Made by a program: the position numbers and the translations under genes
DNA from: Paracoccus kondratievae
GTDB taxonomy: Bacteria > Pseudomonadota > Alphaproteobacteria > Rhodobacterales > Rhodobacteraceae
DNA: 64,000 nucleotides
Reading direction: 5' to 3'
Assembly: GCF_009301415.1 (NCBI RefSeq)
Contig: NZ_CP045074.1
Location: 372,001 to 436,000, forward strand
Part shown: in pieces, positions 32,737 through 40,864 of the stretch
Layout: every line of letters begins with the position of its first letter
Numbering within the stretch: the stretch's first letter is position 1
Notes under the pieces: model-generated
Database searches by the model: none
What the model was told of the DNA's origin: nothing
Seen by the model: only the letters and a program-made list of their open reading frames with translations

Positions 32737-33819
32737 ATGACCAGGCAGATCGGAATCAGCCGGCGCAACGTACTTGCAGGGGGTGCGGCGCTGGGATTGG
32801 GGGCGTTGATGGGGCCGCGCGCTTTCGCGCAGGGCGCCTTGTCGATCCCTTATTCGAACAAGAGCCTCGATTACTATTTCTTTGTGATCCAGGAAGAGGC
32901 GGTTAAACGCGCCGTCGCTGCGGCCGGTGGTGATTTTCAGGCCACCAATGCGAATTTCGACAACACCCGACAGCTTGAACAATGGCAGAGCCTGCTTTTG
33001 TCCAAGCCTTCGGCCATCATCTCGGATCCGATCGACAGCCAGGCCATCGTCTCGGCGATCCGGCGCTATAATCGCCAGAATATCCCGGTCGGCATCATCG
33101 ACACGCCCGCCGATGGCGGCGATGTCGCGATCACCGTCAGCTTTGACAACTTCCAGGGCGGCGTCATGGCCGCGCAAGAGATCGTGGACCGGCTGATCAA
33201 GAAACACGGCAGCCCCAAAGGCACGGTTCTGAACTGCTATGGTGCCTTGGCATCCGTGGCGTGGCGGCTGCGCAAAGAGGGGATGGACTCGGTCTTTGCG
33301 CAATATCCCGACATCAGGTATCTGGACCGCCCGACCGAAGGTCAGCTTGAACAGATGCTGTCGGTGACGCTGTCGACCCTGTCGGAATATCCCGATCTGG
33401 ACGCGGTCCACGCGCCTTCGGATTCGCCCGCACGCGGCATCGCCACGGCGTTGCAGCAAAAGGGCCGCTGGAAGAAGGTGGGCGAGGATGGCCATGTCAT
33501 CTTTGTCAATATCGACGGCGAGCCGGTCGCGCTGAAATGGATTCAGGAAGGCTATATGGACGCCTGCGTCTCGCAAGACCCGATCGCCTATGGCGAGATC
33601 GCTGTCGAGATGATCGTCAAACATGCGCTCAAGGGCGAGGCGGTGCCGATCGGCGCCTATGAGAACCAGAAATATTTCTGGGAAAAGGGCGAGATCGTCG
33701 AGGGCAAGACCGGTCCGACGCTGATTATCCCGCCCTTTGTCATCAACGGCGATAATGCGGCCGATCCGCGTCACTGGGGTGCTGTGGCCGAAAAGGAATG
33801 GGGCATTCCCTATACCTGA
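32737..33819 (+). CDS. Sugar ABC transporter periplasmic binding protein, Tat-exported
   Basis: Ribose/xylose-type binding protein of 360 residues. A twin-arginine signal (SRRNVLAGGAALGLGALMG, cleavage after AFA) precedes a Peripla_BP_4 domain starting LSIPYSNKSLDYYFFVIQEE. Export by Tat rather than Sec is unusual for this class, so it may fold in the cytoplasm first. GGGGAGGGAG precedes the ATG. It is the first gene of an importer unit with an RbsA-like ATPase and RbsC-like permease, followed by a semialdehyde dehydrogenase, so the ligand is probably a pentose or pentonate. Confidence 0.87.
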   Translation: MTRQIGISRRNVLAGGAALGLGALMGPRAFAQGALSIPYSNKSLDYYFFVIQEEAVKRAVAAAGGDFQATNANFDNTRQLEQWQSLLLSKPSAIISDPIDSQAIVSAIRRYNRQNIPVGIIDTPADGGDVAITVSFDNFQGGVMAAQEIVDRLIKKHGSPKGTVLNCYGALASVAWRLRKEGMDSVFAQYPDIRYLDRPTEGQLEQMLSVTLSTLSEYPDLDAVHAPSDSPARGIATALQQKGRWKKVGEDGHVIFVNIDGEPVALKWIQEGYMDACVSQDPIAYGEIAVEMIVKHALKGEAVPIGAYENQKYFWEKGEIVEGKTGPTLIIPPFVINGDNAADPRHWGAVAEKEWGIPYT

Positions 33820-33838
33820 TCGCCGCATTGCGATCCTT

Positions 33839-33861
33839 GCCGGAGCGGTTCGCGCTCCGGC
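33839..33861 (+). terminator. Hairpin between binding-protein and ATPase genes
   Basis: A 9-base stem (GCCGGAGCG / CGCTCCGGC) with loop GTTCG lies in the 67-base gap. It lacks a long T run, fits a partial terminator or 3' stabiliser and would allow more binding protein than membrane complex. Confidence 0.6.
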
Positions 33862-33886
33862 CGTTTGAGGTCCGGGGAGGGATGCG

Positions 33887-35398
33887 ATGACAGTTCATGA
33901 CACGCGCGGCATGGATATGGCCGCTGACACGATCCTGCGGATCGAGGACGTGACAAAGACCTATGGTGCTGTCAGGGCGCTGCGCGGTGTGTCGCTGGAA
34001 ATCCGCCGCGGTACGATTCATGGCCTTCTGGGCGAGAATGGTGCCGGAAAATCGACACTTGTTGGCATCATCTCGGGCCAGAACACCCCGACATCCGGGC
34101 GCATCCTGATGGATGGCCGGCCGTTGGAGCAGGTCGATGTCAAGGCGATGGAAGAGGCCGGCGTCTTTCTGGTCACGCAAGAGCCGATGATCATCGACAA
34201 CATGACCGCGGCGGAGAACCTGATGCTCGGCATCTGGCCGAACCGCGGCGGTTTCGTGGACTGGAAAAAGCTGCGCGCCGATGCGGCGCGAATGCTGGCC
34301 GGGTCGGGGATTGACGGCTCGGTCACCGCCGGTCGTCTGGATGCGGTGTCGCGTCGCAAGCTGAACATCCTGCGGGCCATGTTTTCGGGCGGCAGGGTCA
34401 TCATCCTGGATGAGCCGACCGCCGCGCTGACCGTGGCCGACCGCCGCGCCCTTTTCGACTTTATGCGCAGGCTCAAGGCTCAGGGCGTCACCTTTATCTT
34501 TATCTCGCATTACAATGACGAGATCCTGGAAATCTGCGACGCGGTTTCGGTGCTGCGCGACGGCAGTCTGGCTGGCGGATCCGAGGATGTCGCCGCGCTA
34601 AGCTCTGAACAGCTGACAGAGCTGGTGCTTGGACGCGGGCTTGAGCTGTTTCAGCGCCACCGTCGCGATCATTCGGACAAGGCGCCTGCCGTCAGGTTGC
34701 GCAAGGTGGCTGGCAAGAACCTGTCAGTCGAGGCGCTGGATATCGCGCCGGGTGAGGTTCTGGGCTTTACCGGCCTGCCCGGCGCAGGCGCCAAAGAGCT
34801 GGCGCGCGCGATCTTTGGGCTGCATCCGGCATCCGGCTTGATCTGGCTTGACGGGCATGAAACTGCCTTGCCGGGCAACCCGCGCGCCGCTTTCGACGCG
34901 GGCATCGCCTATCTTTCCGACGACCGGCGCAAGGACGGGGCCGTCGGGCAAATGTCGATTGGCGACAATATCGCGCTGTCATCGCTGAATGCACGTTCGC
35001 GGATGGGCTTTATCGACCACAAGGCCGAGGCCGGGGTTGTCGCGCGCTATTTCGGCGCGATGGGCGTCAAGGCTCCGGGGCCGGAATATGCGGTCGATAC
35101 GCTTAGCGGCGGCAATCAGCAGAAAGTGTGCCTTGGGCGGGTGCTGGCAACGAACCCGCGCCTGCTGATCGTTGATGAGCCGACGCGCGGGATCGACGTC
35201 GGCGTCAAGCAGGATGTGCTGCGCATCATCGACGAGCTTAGCGATACCGGAGTGTCGGTGATCATCGTTTCGACCGACACTGATGAGCTGGTGCGCGCCA
35301 CCGACCGGGTCTGCGTCTTTGACCATGGCAGCATCAAGGAAACCCTGAGCGGAGATGAAATCTCTGTCGAGCGTCTGCGCGCCTCGGTGCAGGCATGA
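33887..35398 (+). CDS. Sugar ABC transporter ATPase, RbsA-like
   Basis: Double ATPase of 503 residues that powers sugar import. The N-terminal domain has Walker A GENGAGKSTLVG and Walker B VIILDEPTAALT but a modified signature (AVSRRKLNILRAM in place of LSGGQ). The C-terminal domain lacks a normal Walker A (GLPGAGAKELARAIFG) and has the signature LSGGNQQKVCLGR with LLIVDEPTRGIDVG. This asymmetric pattern is usual for RbsA/MglA/XylG. GGGGAGGG precedes the ATG. It is 67 bases after the binding protein and followed by the permease. Confidence 0.9.
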   Translation: MTVHDTRGMDMAADTILRIEDVTKTYGAVRALRGVSLEIRRGTIHGLLGENGAGKSTLVGIISGQNTPTSGRILMDGRPLEQVDVKAMEEAGVFLVTQEPMIIDNMTAAENLMLGIWPNRGGFVDWKKLRADAARMLAGSGIDGSVTAGRLDAVSRRKLNILRAMFSGGRVIILDEPTAALTVADRRALFDFMRRLKAQGVTFIFISHYNDEILEICDAVSVLRDGSLAGGSEDVAALSSEQLTELVLGRGLELFQRHRRDHSDKAPAVRLRKVAGKNLSVEALDIAPGEVLGFTGLPGAGAKELARAIFGLHPASGLIWLDGHETALPGNPRAAFDAGIAYLSDDRRKDGAVGQMSIGDNIALSSLNARSRMGFIDHKAEAGVVARYFGAMGVKAPGPEYAVDTLSGGNQQKVCLGRVLATNPRLLIVDEPTRGIDVGVKQDVLRIIDELSDTGVSVIIVSTDTDELVRATDRVCVFDHGSIKETLSGDEISVERLRASVQA

Positions 35399-35424
35399 CG
35401 CGCCCCCCGAAAGGAGAACCGGCT

Positions 35425-36426
35425 ATGAGCAACGCAACGGTCAATGCCGCGCCAGGCGTCGGCATGGCAAAGGACAAGGCCAGTGGTCACGCAGTGCTGG
35501 GCTGGGTGCTGCACAATGTTGTCTGGATCTGGCTGATCGCGCTGGTGGCGATCTTTGGCGCGTTCAACGACTATTTCCTGACCGTCTTCAACCTGCAAAA
35601 CGTGATGGTCCAGGCGACGGTGCTGGGCATGCTGGGTCTGGCCGTTGCCCTGCCGTTGCTGGTGGCCGAGATTGACCTGTCGATCCCCGCCAATGCCGGT
35701 TTTTCGGCGGCTGTTGGGGCACTTGCCTATTCGGATCTGGGGCTGCCGTGGTTCATCGCCATGCTGGCAGGGCTGGCCGTGGGTACCTTTATCGGGTTTT
35801 TCAACGGCTTTTGTATCACCCGGCTCAAGATGGTTTCGCTGATCGAAACCCTGTCGATGATGATCATCCTGCAAGGCGCGTTGCTGGCGCTGACGCAGGG
35901 CAAGACGCTGACCAATCTTGCGGACGGCTATGTCTGGATCGGGCAGGCGACCATTGGCGGTTGGCCGATCATGCCGGTGGTGTTTCTGCTTGCGCTTGCG
36001 GTGATGGGCGTGGTGCTGCAACGCACTGTGCTGGGGCGCTCGATCTATGCGGTGGGCGGCAATCCCGTCGCCTCGAACTCGGCCGGGATCCGCGTCGACC
36101 GCATCAAGGTCATCACCTATACCATCTCGGGTTTTCTGGCGGCGCTTGCGGGGTTCCTGCTTGCCTCATGGCAGATGGCGATCACCTCGAACCAGGGGTC
36201 GAGCTATCTGCTTTATGCCATCGCCGCCCCGATCATCGGCGGGGTCAGCGTCTTTGGCGGTCGCGGCAATGTGCGGGGCGTGCTGGGCGGCGTGCTGCTG
36301 TTGACGGTCATTCAGGTCGGGCTGGCGATCATCAACGTTCCCTCGTTCTATGTCGGCATGATCGGCGGAGTGATGATCTTTATCGCCGTGGCCATCGACG
36401 CCATCCGGGTTCGCTATTTCGGCTGA
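35425..36426 (+). CDS. Sugar ABC transporter permease, RbsC-like
   Basis: Inner-membrane permease of 333 residues with about 8-10 hydrophobic segments, including LGMLGLAVALPLLVAEIDLS and the conserved GRSIYAVGGNPVASNSAGI loop (about 215) that contacts the ATPase. The ATG at 35425 is preferred, since AAAGGAGAA precedes it; an upstream in-frame ATG at 35395 overlaps the ATPase stop as ATGA and is possible. The N-terminal 30 residues are hydrophilic. Confidence 0.9.
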   Translation: MSNATVNAAPGVGMAKDKASGHAVLGWVLHNVVWIWLIALVAIFGAFNDYFLTVFNLQNVMVQATVLGMLGLAVALPLLVAEIDLSIPANAGFSAAVGALAYSDLGLPWFIAMLAGLAVGTFIGFFNGFCITRLKMVSLIETLSMMIILQGALLALTQGKTLTNLADGYVWIGQATIGGWPIMPVVFLLALAVMGVVLQRTVLGRSIYAVGGNPVASNSAGIRVDRIKVITYTISGFLAALAGFLLASWQMAITSNQGSSYLLYAIAAPIIGGVSVFGGRGNVRGVLGGVLLLTVIQVGLAIINVPSFYVGMIGGVMIFIAVAIDAIRVRYFG

Positions 36427-36454
36427 CCCGCCAAAACTCCAGGAAAGGCAAGAA

Positions 36455-37969
36455 ATGACGTTCACTCCGCATGGCAGGCATCTGATCGCCGGCGAATGGA
36501 TCGCCACGGATGAGACATTCCGCAATGAGCCCGCATGGGGGCAGGCCGACCATTTCTCGGTGGGCACGATCGAGCTGATTGACCGCGCCGCGCAGGCCGC
36601 CGAAAAGGCCTTTTGGGCCTATGGCTACAGCACGCGCGAAGAACGTGCCGCCTTCCTGAACGCCATCGCCGATGAGATCGAGGCCCGCGGTCCCGAGATT
36701 ACCGGGATCGGCACCCGTGAAACCGGCCTGCCCGAGGCGCGCCTGAACGCAGAGCGCGGCCGCACGACCGGACAGTTGCGGCTTTTTGCCAGGACCATCC
36801 TGGAGGGGGAGTATCTGGACCGCAGGCATGATCCGGCCCTGCCGGATCGTCAGCCTTTGCCGCGCCCGGATCTGCGTCTGATCCAGCGTCCGATCGGGCC
36901 GGTTGCGGTTTTTGGTGCCTCGAACTTTCCGCTCGCCTTTTCGGTTGCCGGGGGTGACACGGCCTCGGCTTTGGCGGCGGGCTGCCCGGTGGTGGTCAAG
37001 GGCCATTCGGCCCATCCCGGCACCAGCGAGATCGTGGCCGAGGCGATCCACGCCGCCATTCGGGGCTGCGGCGTCCATCCCGGGGTCTTTTCGCTGGTGC
37101 AGGGCGGCGACCGCAAGGTCGGCTCGGCGCTGGTCCAGCATCCGCTGATCAGGGGGGTGGGCTTTACCGGCAGCCTCGGCGGGGGCAGGGCGCTGTTTGA
37201 CCTTTGCGCCGCGCGGCCCGAGCCGATCCCCTTCTTTGGCGAGCTTGGCTCGGTCAATCCGATGTTCATCCTGCCCGAAGCGCTAAAGGCGCGCGGTGCA
37301 CAGATCGGGCAGGGTTGGGCTGTGTCCATGACGGGCAGCGCGGGCCAGCTTTGCACGAAACCCGGCATTGCCATCGTCCCCGAAGGTGCCGCGGGCGATG
37401 CGCTTGTCGCTGCGACAGCCGAGGCGCTGGCAACTGTCGCCCCGCAGACCATGCTGACCGCTGCCATGGCCGATGCCTATCGGGCTGGCAAGGCGCGGCT
37501 TGATGCCGGCAATCCGGTGCGTCCTGTCCATGTCACCAACAGCACGGGCCGGGATGTCGGGCCGAACCTTTACGAAGTTCCGGCCTCGGCCTTCCTGTCC
37601 GATCACTCTCTGGCAGAAGAGGTCTTTGGTCCGCTTGGCCTTGTCGTACGGGCCCCTTCGATCGGGACGATGCAAGAGCTGGCGCTTGGTCTTGCCGGGC
37701 AGCTGACCGCCACCTTGCATATGGATGCTGGTGACGCGCAGGTTGCCGCGCGGCTGATGCCGGTGCTGGAGCGTAAGGCAGGGCGGATCCTGATCAACGG
37801 TTATCCAACCGGGGTCGAGGTCTGCGACGCCATGGTCCATGGCGGCCCCTATCCAGCCTCGACGAACTTCGGGGCGACCTCGGTCGGCACCATGGCAATT
37901 CGCCGGTTCCTGCGTCCGGTCTGCTATCAGAACCTTCCCGCGGAACTGCTGCCTGCCGATCTTGGCTGA
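36455..37969 (+). CDS. Alpha-ketoglutarate semialdehyde dehydrogenase
   Basis: Oxidises alpha-ketoglutarate semialdehyde (2,5-dioxopentanoate) to 2-oxoglutarate, the final Weimberg step. The 504-residue protein belongs to the NADP-aldehyde dehydrogenase branch shown by GPVAVFGASNFPLAFSVAGG, KGHSAHPGTSEIVAEAI, FTGSLGGGRALFD, GELGSVNPMFILPEAL (general base) and the cysteine in GSAGQLCTKPG. AGGAAAGG precedes the ATG. Together with the XylX-like dehydratase at 25864 it would turn a 2-keto-3-deoxy-pentonate into 2-oxoglutarate. It is the last gene of the sugar importer unit. Confidence 0.9.
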   Translation: MTFTPHGRHLIAGEWIATDETFRNEPAWGQADHFSVGTIELIDRAAQAAEKAFWAYGYSTREERAAFLNAIADEIEARGPEITGIGTRETGLPEARLNAERGRTTGQLRLFARTILEGEYLDRRHDPALPDRQPLPRPDLRLIQRPIGPVAVFGASNFPLAFSVAGGDTASALAAGCPVVVKGHSAHPGTSEIVAEAIHAAIRGCGVHPGVFSLVQGGDRKVGSALVQHPLIRGVGFTGSLGGGRALFDLCAARPEPIPFFGELGSVNPMFILPEALKARGAQIGQGWAVSMTGSAGQLCTKPGIAIVPEGAAGDALVAATAEALATVAPQTMLTAAMADAYRAGKARLDAGNPVRPVHVTNSTGRDVGPNLYEVPASAFLSDHSLAEEVFGPLGLVVRAPSIGTMQELALGLAGQLTATLHMDAGDAQVAARLMPVLERKAGRILINGYPTGVEVCDAMVHGGPYPASTNFGATSVGTMAIRRFLRPVCYQNLPAELLPADLG

Positions 37970-37980
37970 TGACAGGATTA

Positions 37981-38004
37981 GGGCGGGCGTGTTCGTGCCC
38001 GCCC
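37981..38004. terminator. Hairpin after semialdehyde dehydrogenase gene
   Basis: GGGCGGGC at 37981-37988 pairs exactly with GCCCGCCC at 37997-38004 around an 8-base loop, 12 bases after the stop codon. No T run follows; it probably closes the sugar-importer unit. Confidence 0.6.
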
Positions 38005-38061
38005 ATGGCGATCAATACGGGCCGTTCAGTAGCTTTGCCACCCGTTATGGGGCGGGTCTTT

Positions 38062-38087
38062 GCGTTGCAGGCCTGAACCTGCAACGC
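38062..38087. terminator. Hairpin between convergent genes
   Basis: GCGTTGCAGG at 38062-38071 pairs perfectly with CCTGCAACGC at 38078-38087 around loop CCTGAA. It lies 25 bases beyond the multicopper oxidase stop on the other strand and could serve as a terminator in both directions. Confidence 0.65.
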
Positions 38088-38111
38088 GTCGGCGGGCGCT
38101 GAAAGCGGACC

Positions 38112-39581
38112 TTATGCACTGACCGCGAATTCGGTCATCATGCCGGTTTCAAGATGCGGCATATGGTGACAATGCAGCATCCATCGCGCGGCCTCACCCG
38201 CATCCAGGGCCACATCGACCATCGACATCGGCGGCACATAGACGGTATCGCGCAACGCGCCTCTGACCGCGCGGCCGTTCAGTCCGACGACCTGGAACAC
38301 ATGGCCGTGCAAATGCATCGGATGGCCCATCATCGACATGTTGTGAAAGGACAGTACGACCCGCTCTTTGCTGGTCGCGGCCAGCGGGCGGTGACGTCCC
38401 CAGACCGCGCCGTCAATGGTCCAGACATAGGGTTGCATCGAGCCGCCAAGCATTACCATATGCCGGCGCTCGACCGGCCGGTCCGGCAGGGGATCGGCGG
38501 CGGTCAGATGTGTCTCTTGCGCCAGATCGGTGTCAAAGGCGGGCGCGGCTGTCTCTGCCATGGCGTCAAGGCGCCGGACCTCGGCCCCTTGTGTGGCCAG
38601 AATCAGACCGGTGCGTTCGCGCGCACCCTCTCGCAGCGCAAGGATTGGCCAGGCACCGCCCTCGGGCGGCAGGTCGATTTCAAGATCCAGCCGCTGCCCC
38701 ATGGCAAGGCCGAACCGGTTGCCCGCAAGCGGCTGAACCGCATGTCCGTCCACCGCGACCAGCCGCGCCGGGGCCTGCCCGGTCTCGATCCAGAACACCG
38801 TTGCTGCTGCGGCGTTGATTACCCGCAGGCGGATGCGCCCGCCGCGTTCGACCTGCACCACTTCCGGGTCCGAAAGCGTGCGGTCATTGGCAAGATAGGC
38901 GTCCCAGTCGTAGTCGTTCAGGTCCATCGCCATGCCGTTCATGTCACCCATGGCGCCCATACCCATCATCGCGCCATGGTCCATTGCGGCCATGCCGGCC
39001 GGCTCGGCCCCATGGCCGCTGCCGTGATCTGCGGCCATCCCATGCCCGCCCAGAATCTCGGCCATCACCTCTTCCGGGGTCTTGAACGAGAAATCGTGCA
39101 GGAACATCACCACCTCTTGCCGGTCGCTGGAGATATCCTCGGCACTGCGTATGATCAGCGGCGCGGCCAGCAGGCGCATTTCATGCAGCGGCACATGGGC
39201 GTGCATCCAATAGGTGCCGGGCAGGGGCGCAAAGTCATAGGCGCGGCTTTCCCCGGGGGCGAGCATCGGCATCGGCATGTCCGGCACCCCATCCTGAGCG
39301 TTCGGTGGGATCTGGCCGTGCCAGTGGATCAGCGTTCTGGCATCAAGCTCATTGCGCAGATCGACCCGGAAACGCGTGCCGGGATCAAGCGTCAGGCCCT
39401 GCCCGTTCGGCCCGGCAAGACCCCAGACAGAGGCGGCGCGGCCGTCGATATCCAGCACCCGGCTGGTGGCGCGCAGGTTCAGCGGGGCGGCCTCTTTGGC
39501 CGAAGCGGTGCGGGGCAGATGGGCACAGGCCAGCACGGCAGCGCCGGCGGCAAGGATGCCGCGTCGGGAAATCGTATTCAT
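38112..39581 (-). CDS. Periplasmic multicopper oxidase, CueO/CopA type
   Basis: Periplasmic copper oxidase of 489 residues, likely for cuprous-ion oxidation and copper tolerance. A Tat signal (ISRRGILAAGAAVLA) is followed by cupredoxin domains. Type 2/3 copper ligands are in LIHWHGQIPP and YWMHAHVPLHE, and the C-terminal set is HPMHLHGHVF and WMLHCHHMPHLETGM, giving all four HxH groups plus the type 1 Cys-His-Met. Residues about 190-230 are a Met/His/Gly-rich insertion (HGMAADHGSGHGAEP and following), typical of Cu(I)-binding loops. CGAGGAGAC precedes the ATG. A small exported Cys-rich protein is encoded just upstream. Confidence 0.92.
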   Translation of the reverse strand: MNTISRRGILAAGAAVLACAHLPRTASAKEAAPLNLRATSRVLDIDGRAASVWGLAGPNGQGLTLDPGTRFRVDLRNELDARTLIHWHGQIPPNAQDGVPDMPMPMLAPGESRAYDFAPLPGTYWMHAHVPLHEMRLLAAPLIIRSAEDISSDRQEVVMFLHDFSFKTPEEVMAEILGGHGMAADHGSGHGAEPAGMAAMDHGAMMGMGAMGDMNGMAMDLNDYDWDAYLANDRTLSDPEVVQVERGGRIRLRVINAAAATVFWIETGQAPARLVAVDGHAVQPLAGNRFGLAMGQRLDLEIDLPPEGGAWPILALREGARERTGLILATQGAEVRRLDAMAETAAPAFDTDLAQETHLTAADPLPDRPVERRHMVMLGGSMQPYVWTIDGAVWGRHRPLAATSKERVVLSFHNMSMMGHPMHLHGHVFQVVGLNGRAVRGALRDTVYVPPMSMVDVALDAGEAARWMLHCHHMPHLETGMMTEFAVSA

Positions 39582-39656
39582 GATTGTCTCCTCGGGACGG
39601 ATGGTCCCGTTCACTGGAATTGACGAAACGCCCTGGGCCAAAGGGCCCGGGCGCGA

Positions 39657-40013
39657 TCAAAGGAGACGAGGTTTGGGAGGCGGCTCGTTCAGCGCAGGCG
39701 TCTGACCGGCAACGGTTGTGCCCAAAGGCAGGGCATGGCGGTTGCGCAAAACATCGCGGCCCGTGCCTTCGGCCACAGGCGCCAGCAGTGCCGAAAGGCC
39801 GGTGCAAAGCAGCTCGCAACCGCCGGGATCAATGGGGCTGCGATGCTTTTCACCGTGGCAGGGCGCTTGGTTGCAGTCCGCCACCTGCATCATCTCGCTG
39901 ACATGAATCGCGTGGTCCGGCTCGGCACCAAGCCGCGCCGCATGCGCCGGGGTTGCCGCTGACATGGCGGCGAACACGGTTATGGCAAGCATGGCAACAA
40001 GGCGCGAAAACAT
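39657..40013 (-). CDS. Small exported Cys-containing protein upstream of multicopper oxidase
   Basis: An 118-residue protein with a Sec signal (MFSRLVAMLAITVFAAMSA, cleaved after AHA) and four cysteines in the mature part arranged CNQAPCHG and CELLCTG, with His/Met between. I do not recognise the family; the layout resembles small periplasmic proteins of copper loci. The start at 40013 is chosen for the signal peptide even though no clear ribosome site precedes it; an upstream in-frame start at 40064 exists. It lies 75 bases before the multicopper oxidase on the same strand and may help copper handling. Confidence 0.6.
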   Translation of the reverse strand: MFSRLVAMLAITVFAAMSAATPAHAARLGAEPDHAIHVSEMMQVADCNQAPCHGEKHRSPIDPGGCELLCTGLSALLAPVAEGTGRDVLRNRHALPLGTTVAGQTPALNEPPPKPRLL

Positions 40014-40081
40014 GGATACAGGATAGAAGCCGGCGGGTGCGAAGTCCATTGCCGTCGCGGTCACAACCCTGGCAACGGACC

Positions 40082-40789
40082 TTACAACCCCAGCATTTCG
40101 GGTTGCTCGACGCGCAGCCGATCCAGTGTGCCATGAATGCGCGACAGGTGCAGATCAATGGCGGCTACGGCCTTTTCCTCATCCCGTTCGCGCAGGGCGG
40201 CAAGGATCATCTTATGCTCTTCCCACGCGTTATGCGCGTTATAGGACAGCGACAGATAGCGGGCGCGGTCCATGTGACCTTTGTTGTCCTTGACCAAGGT
40301 CCAGACGAACTCCAGCCCCGAGGCCGCGCAGATGTCGTGGTGAAACTGGTCGTCCAGCTCGTGAAAGCTGCTGCGGTCGTCGGCGCGGATGGCGACCTCT
40401 TGCCGGTCGATCAGATCGGCAAGCGCGTCATGATCCTGCGATGTCAGGATACGGGCCGCCTCGCGCATGCAGGCGGTTTCAAGCGCCAGCCGGATGAAAT
40501 GCGCCTGACGGATCGCCCCGGCCGAGATTTGCGTCACGATGGTCGCACGCTGCGGGCGGATCTGAATAAAGCCAAGCTGGGACAGGCGAAAGAATGCATC
40601 GCGGACCGGCTGACGCGAAACGCCCATCTGCGCCGCAACCTCTGCCTCGGACAGGCGGGCACCAGGGGGCAGGGTCAGGTTGATAACCCGTTGATAAAGC
40701 GCGTCATAAACCTGATCGGTCACCGTGCGCGGGCGCAGGTCGTCAAGAATGGGCAGGGCGGCGGCATCTGTCGGCATCAGCGAAACCAT
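40082..40789 (-). CDS. GntR-family regulator (FCD domain), hexuronate type
   Basis: About 235 residues: an N-terminal winged helix (VYDALYQRVINLTLPPGARL, then SEAEVAAQMGVSRQPVRDAF and LGFIQIRPQRATIVT) and an all-helical FCD ligand domain with metal-binding histidines (about residue 90 onward, FHELDDQFHHDI). This is the UxuR/ExuR/FadR subgroup, which responds to uronates or other acids. The start could be GTG 40801 or ATG 40789; neither has a strong ribosome site. It is divergent from uxaC by about 75 bases and probably represses the uronate operon. Confidence 0.87.
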   Translation of the reverse strand: MVSLMPTDAAALPILDDLRPRTVTDQVYDALYQRVINLTLPPGARLSEAEVAAQMGVSRQPVRDAFFRLSQLGFIQIRPQRATIVTQISAGAIRQAHFIRLALETACMREAARILTSQDHDALADLIDRQEVAIRADDRSSFHELDDQFHHDICAASGLEFVWTLVKDNKGHMDRARYLSLSYNAHNAWEEHKMILAALRERDEEKAVAAIDLHLSRIHGTLDRLRVEQPEMLGL

Positions 40790-40808
40790 AACGTTGACCA
40801 CATTACCA

Positions 40809-40830
40809 GACTAGCATATTAGATGACTAG
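40809..40830. promoter_or_regulatory. Paired GACTAG repeats in gntR/uxaC intergenic region
   Basis: GACTAG occurs at 40809-40814 and 40825-40830, 16 bases apart, between the divergent GntR and uxaC starts. With the nearby TTACCA/TGACCA pieces (40794-40807) this is the only operator-like structure in the gap. It is not an exact match to the TAGT-N3-ACTA motif of the pentose cluster. Confidence 0.35.
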
Positions 40831-40864
40831 AGGAACTGCAAGGCGATTCGGGAGGGGGTTGCGA

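Noticed and set aside
34320..34380. RbsA-like ATPase with a defective first signature motif as a sign of decay
   Set aside because: Asymmetric nucleotide sites are normal for this transporter class.
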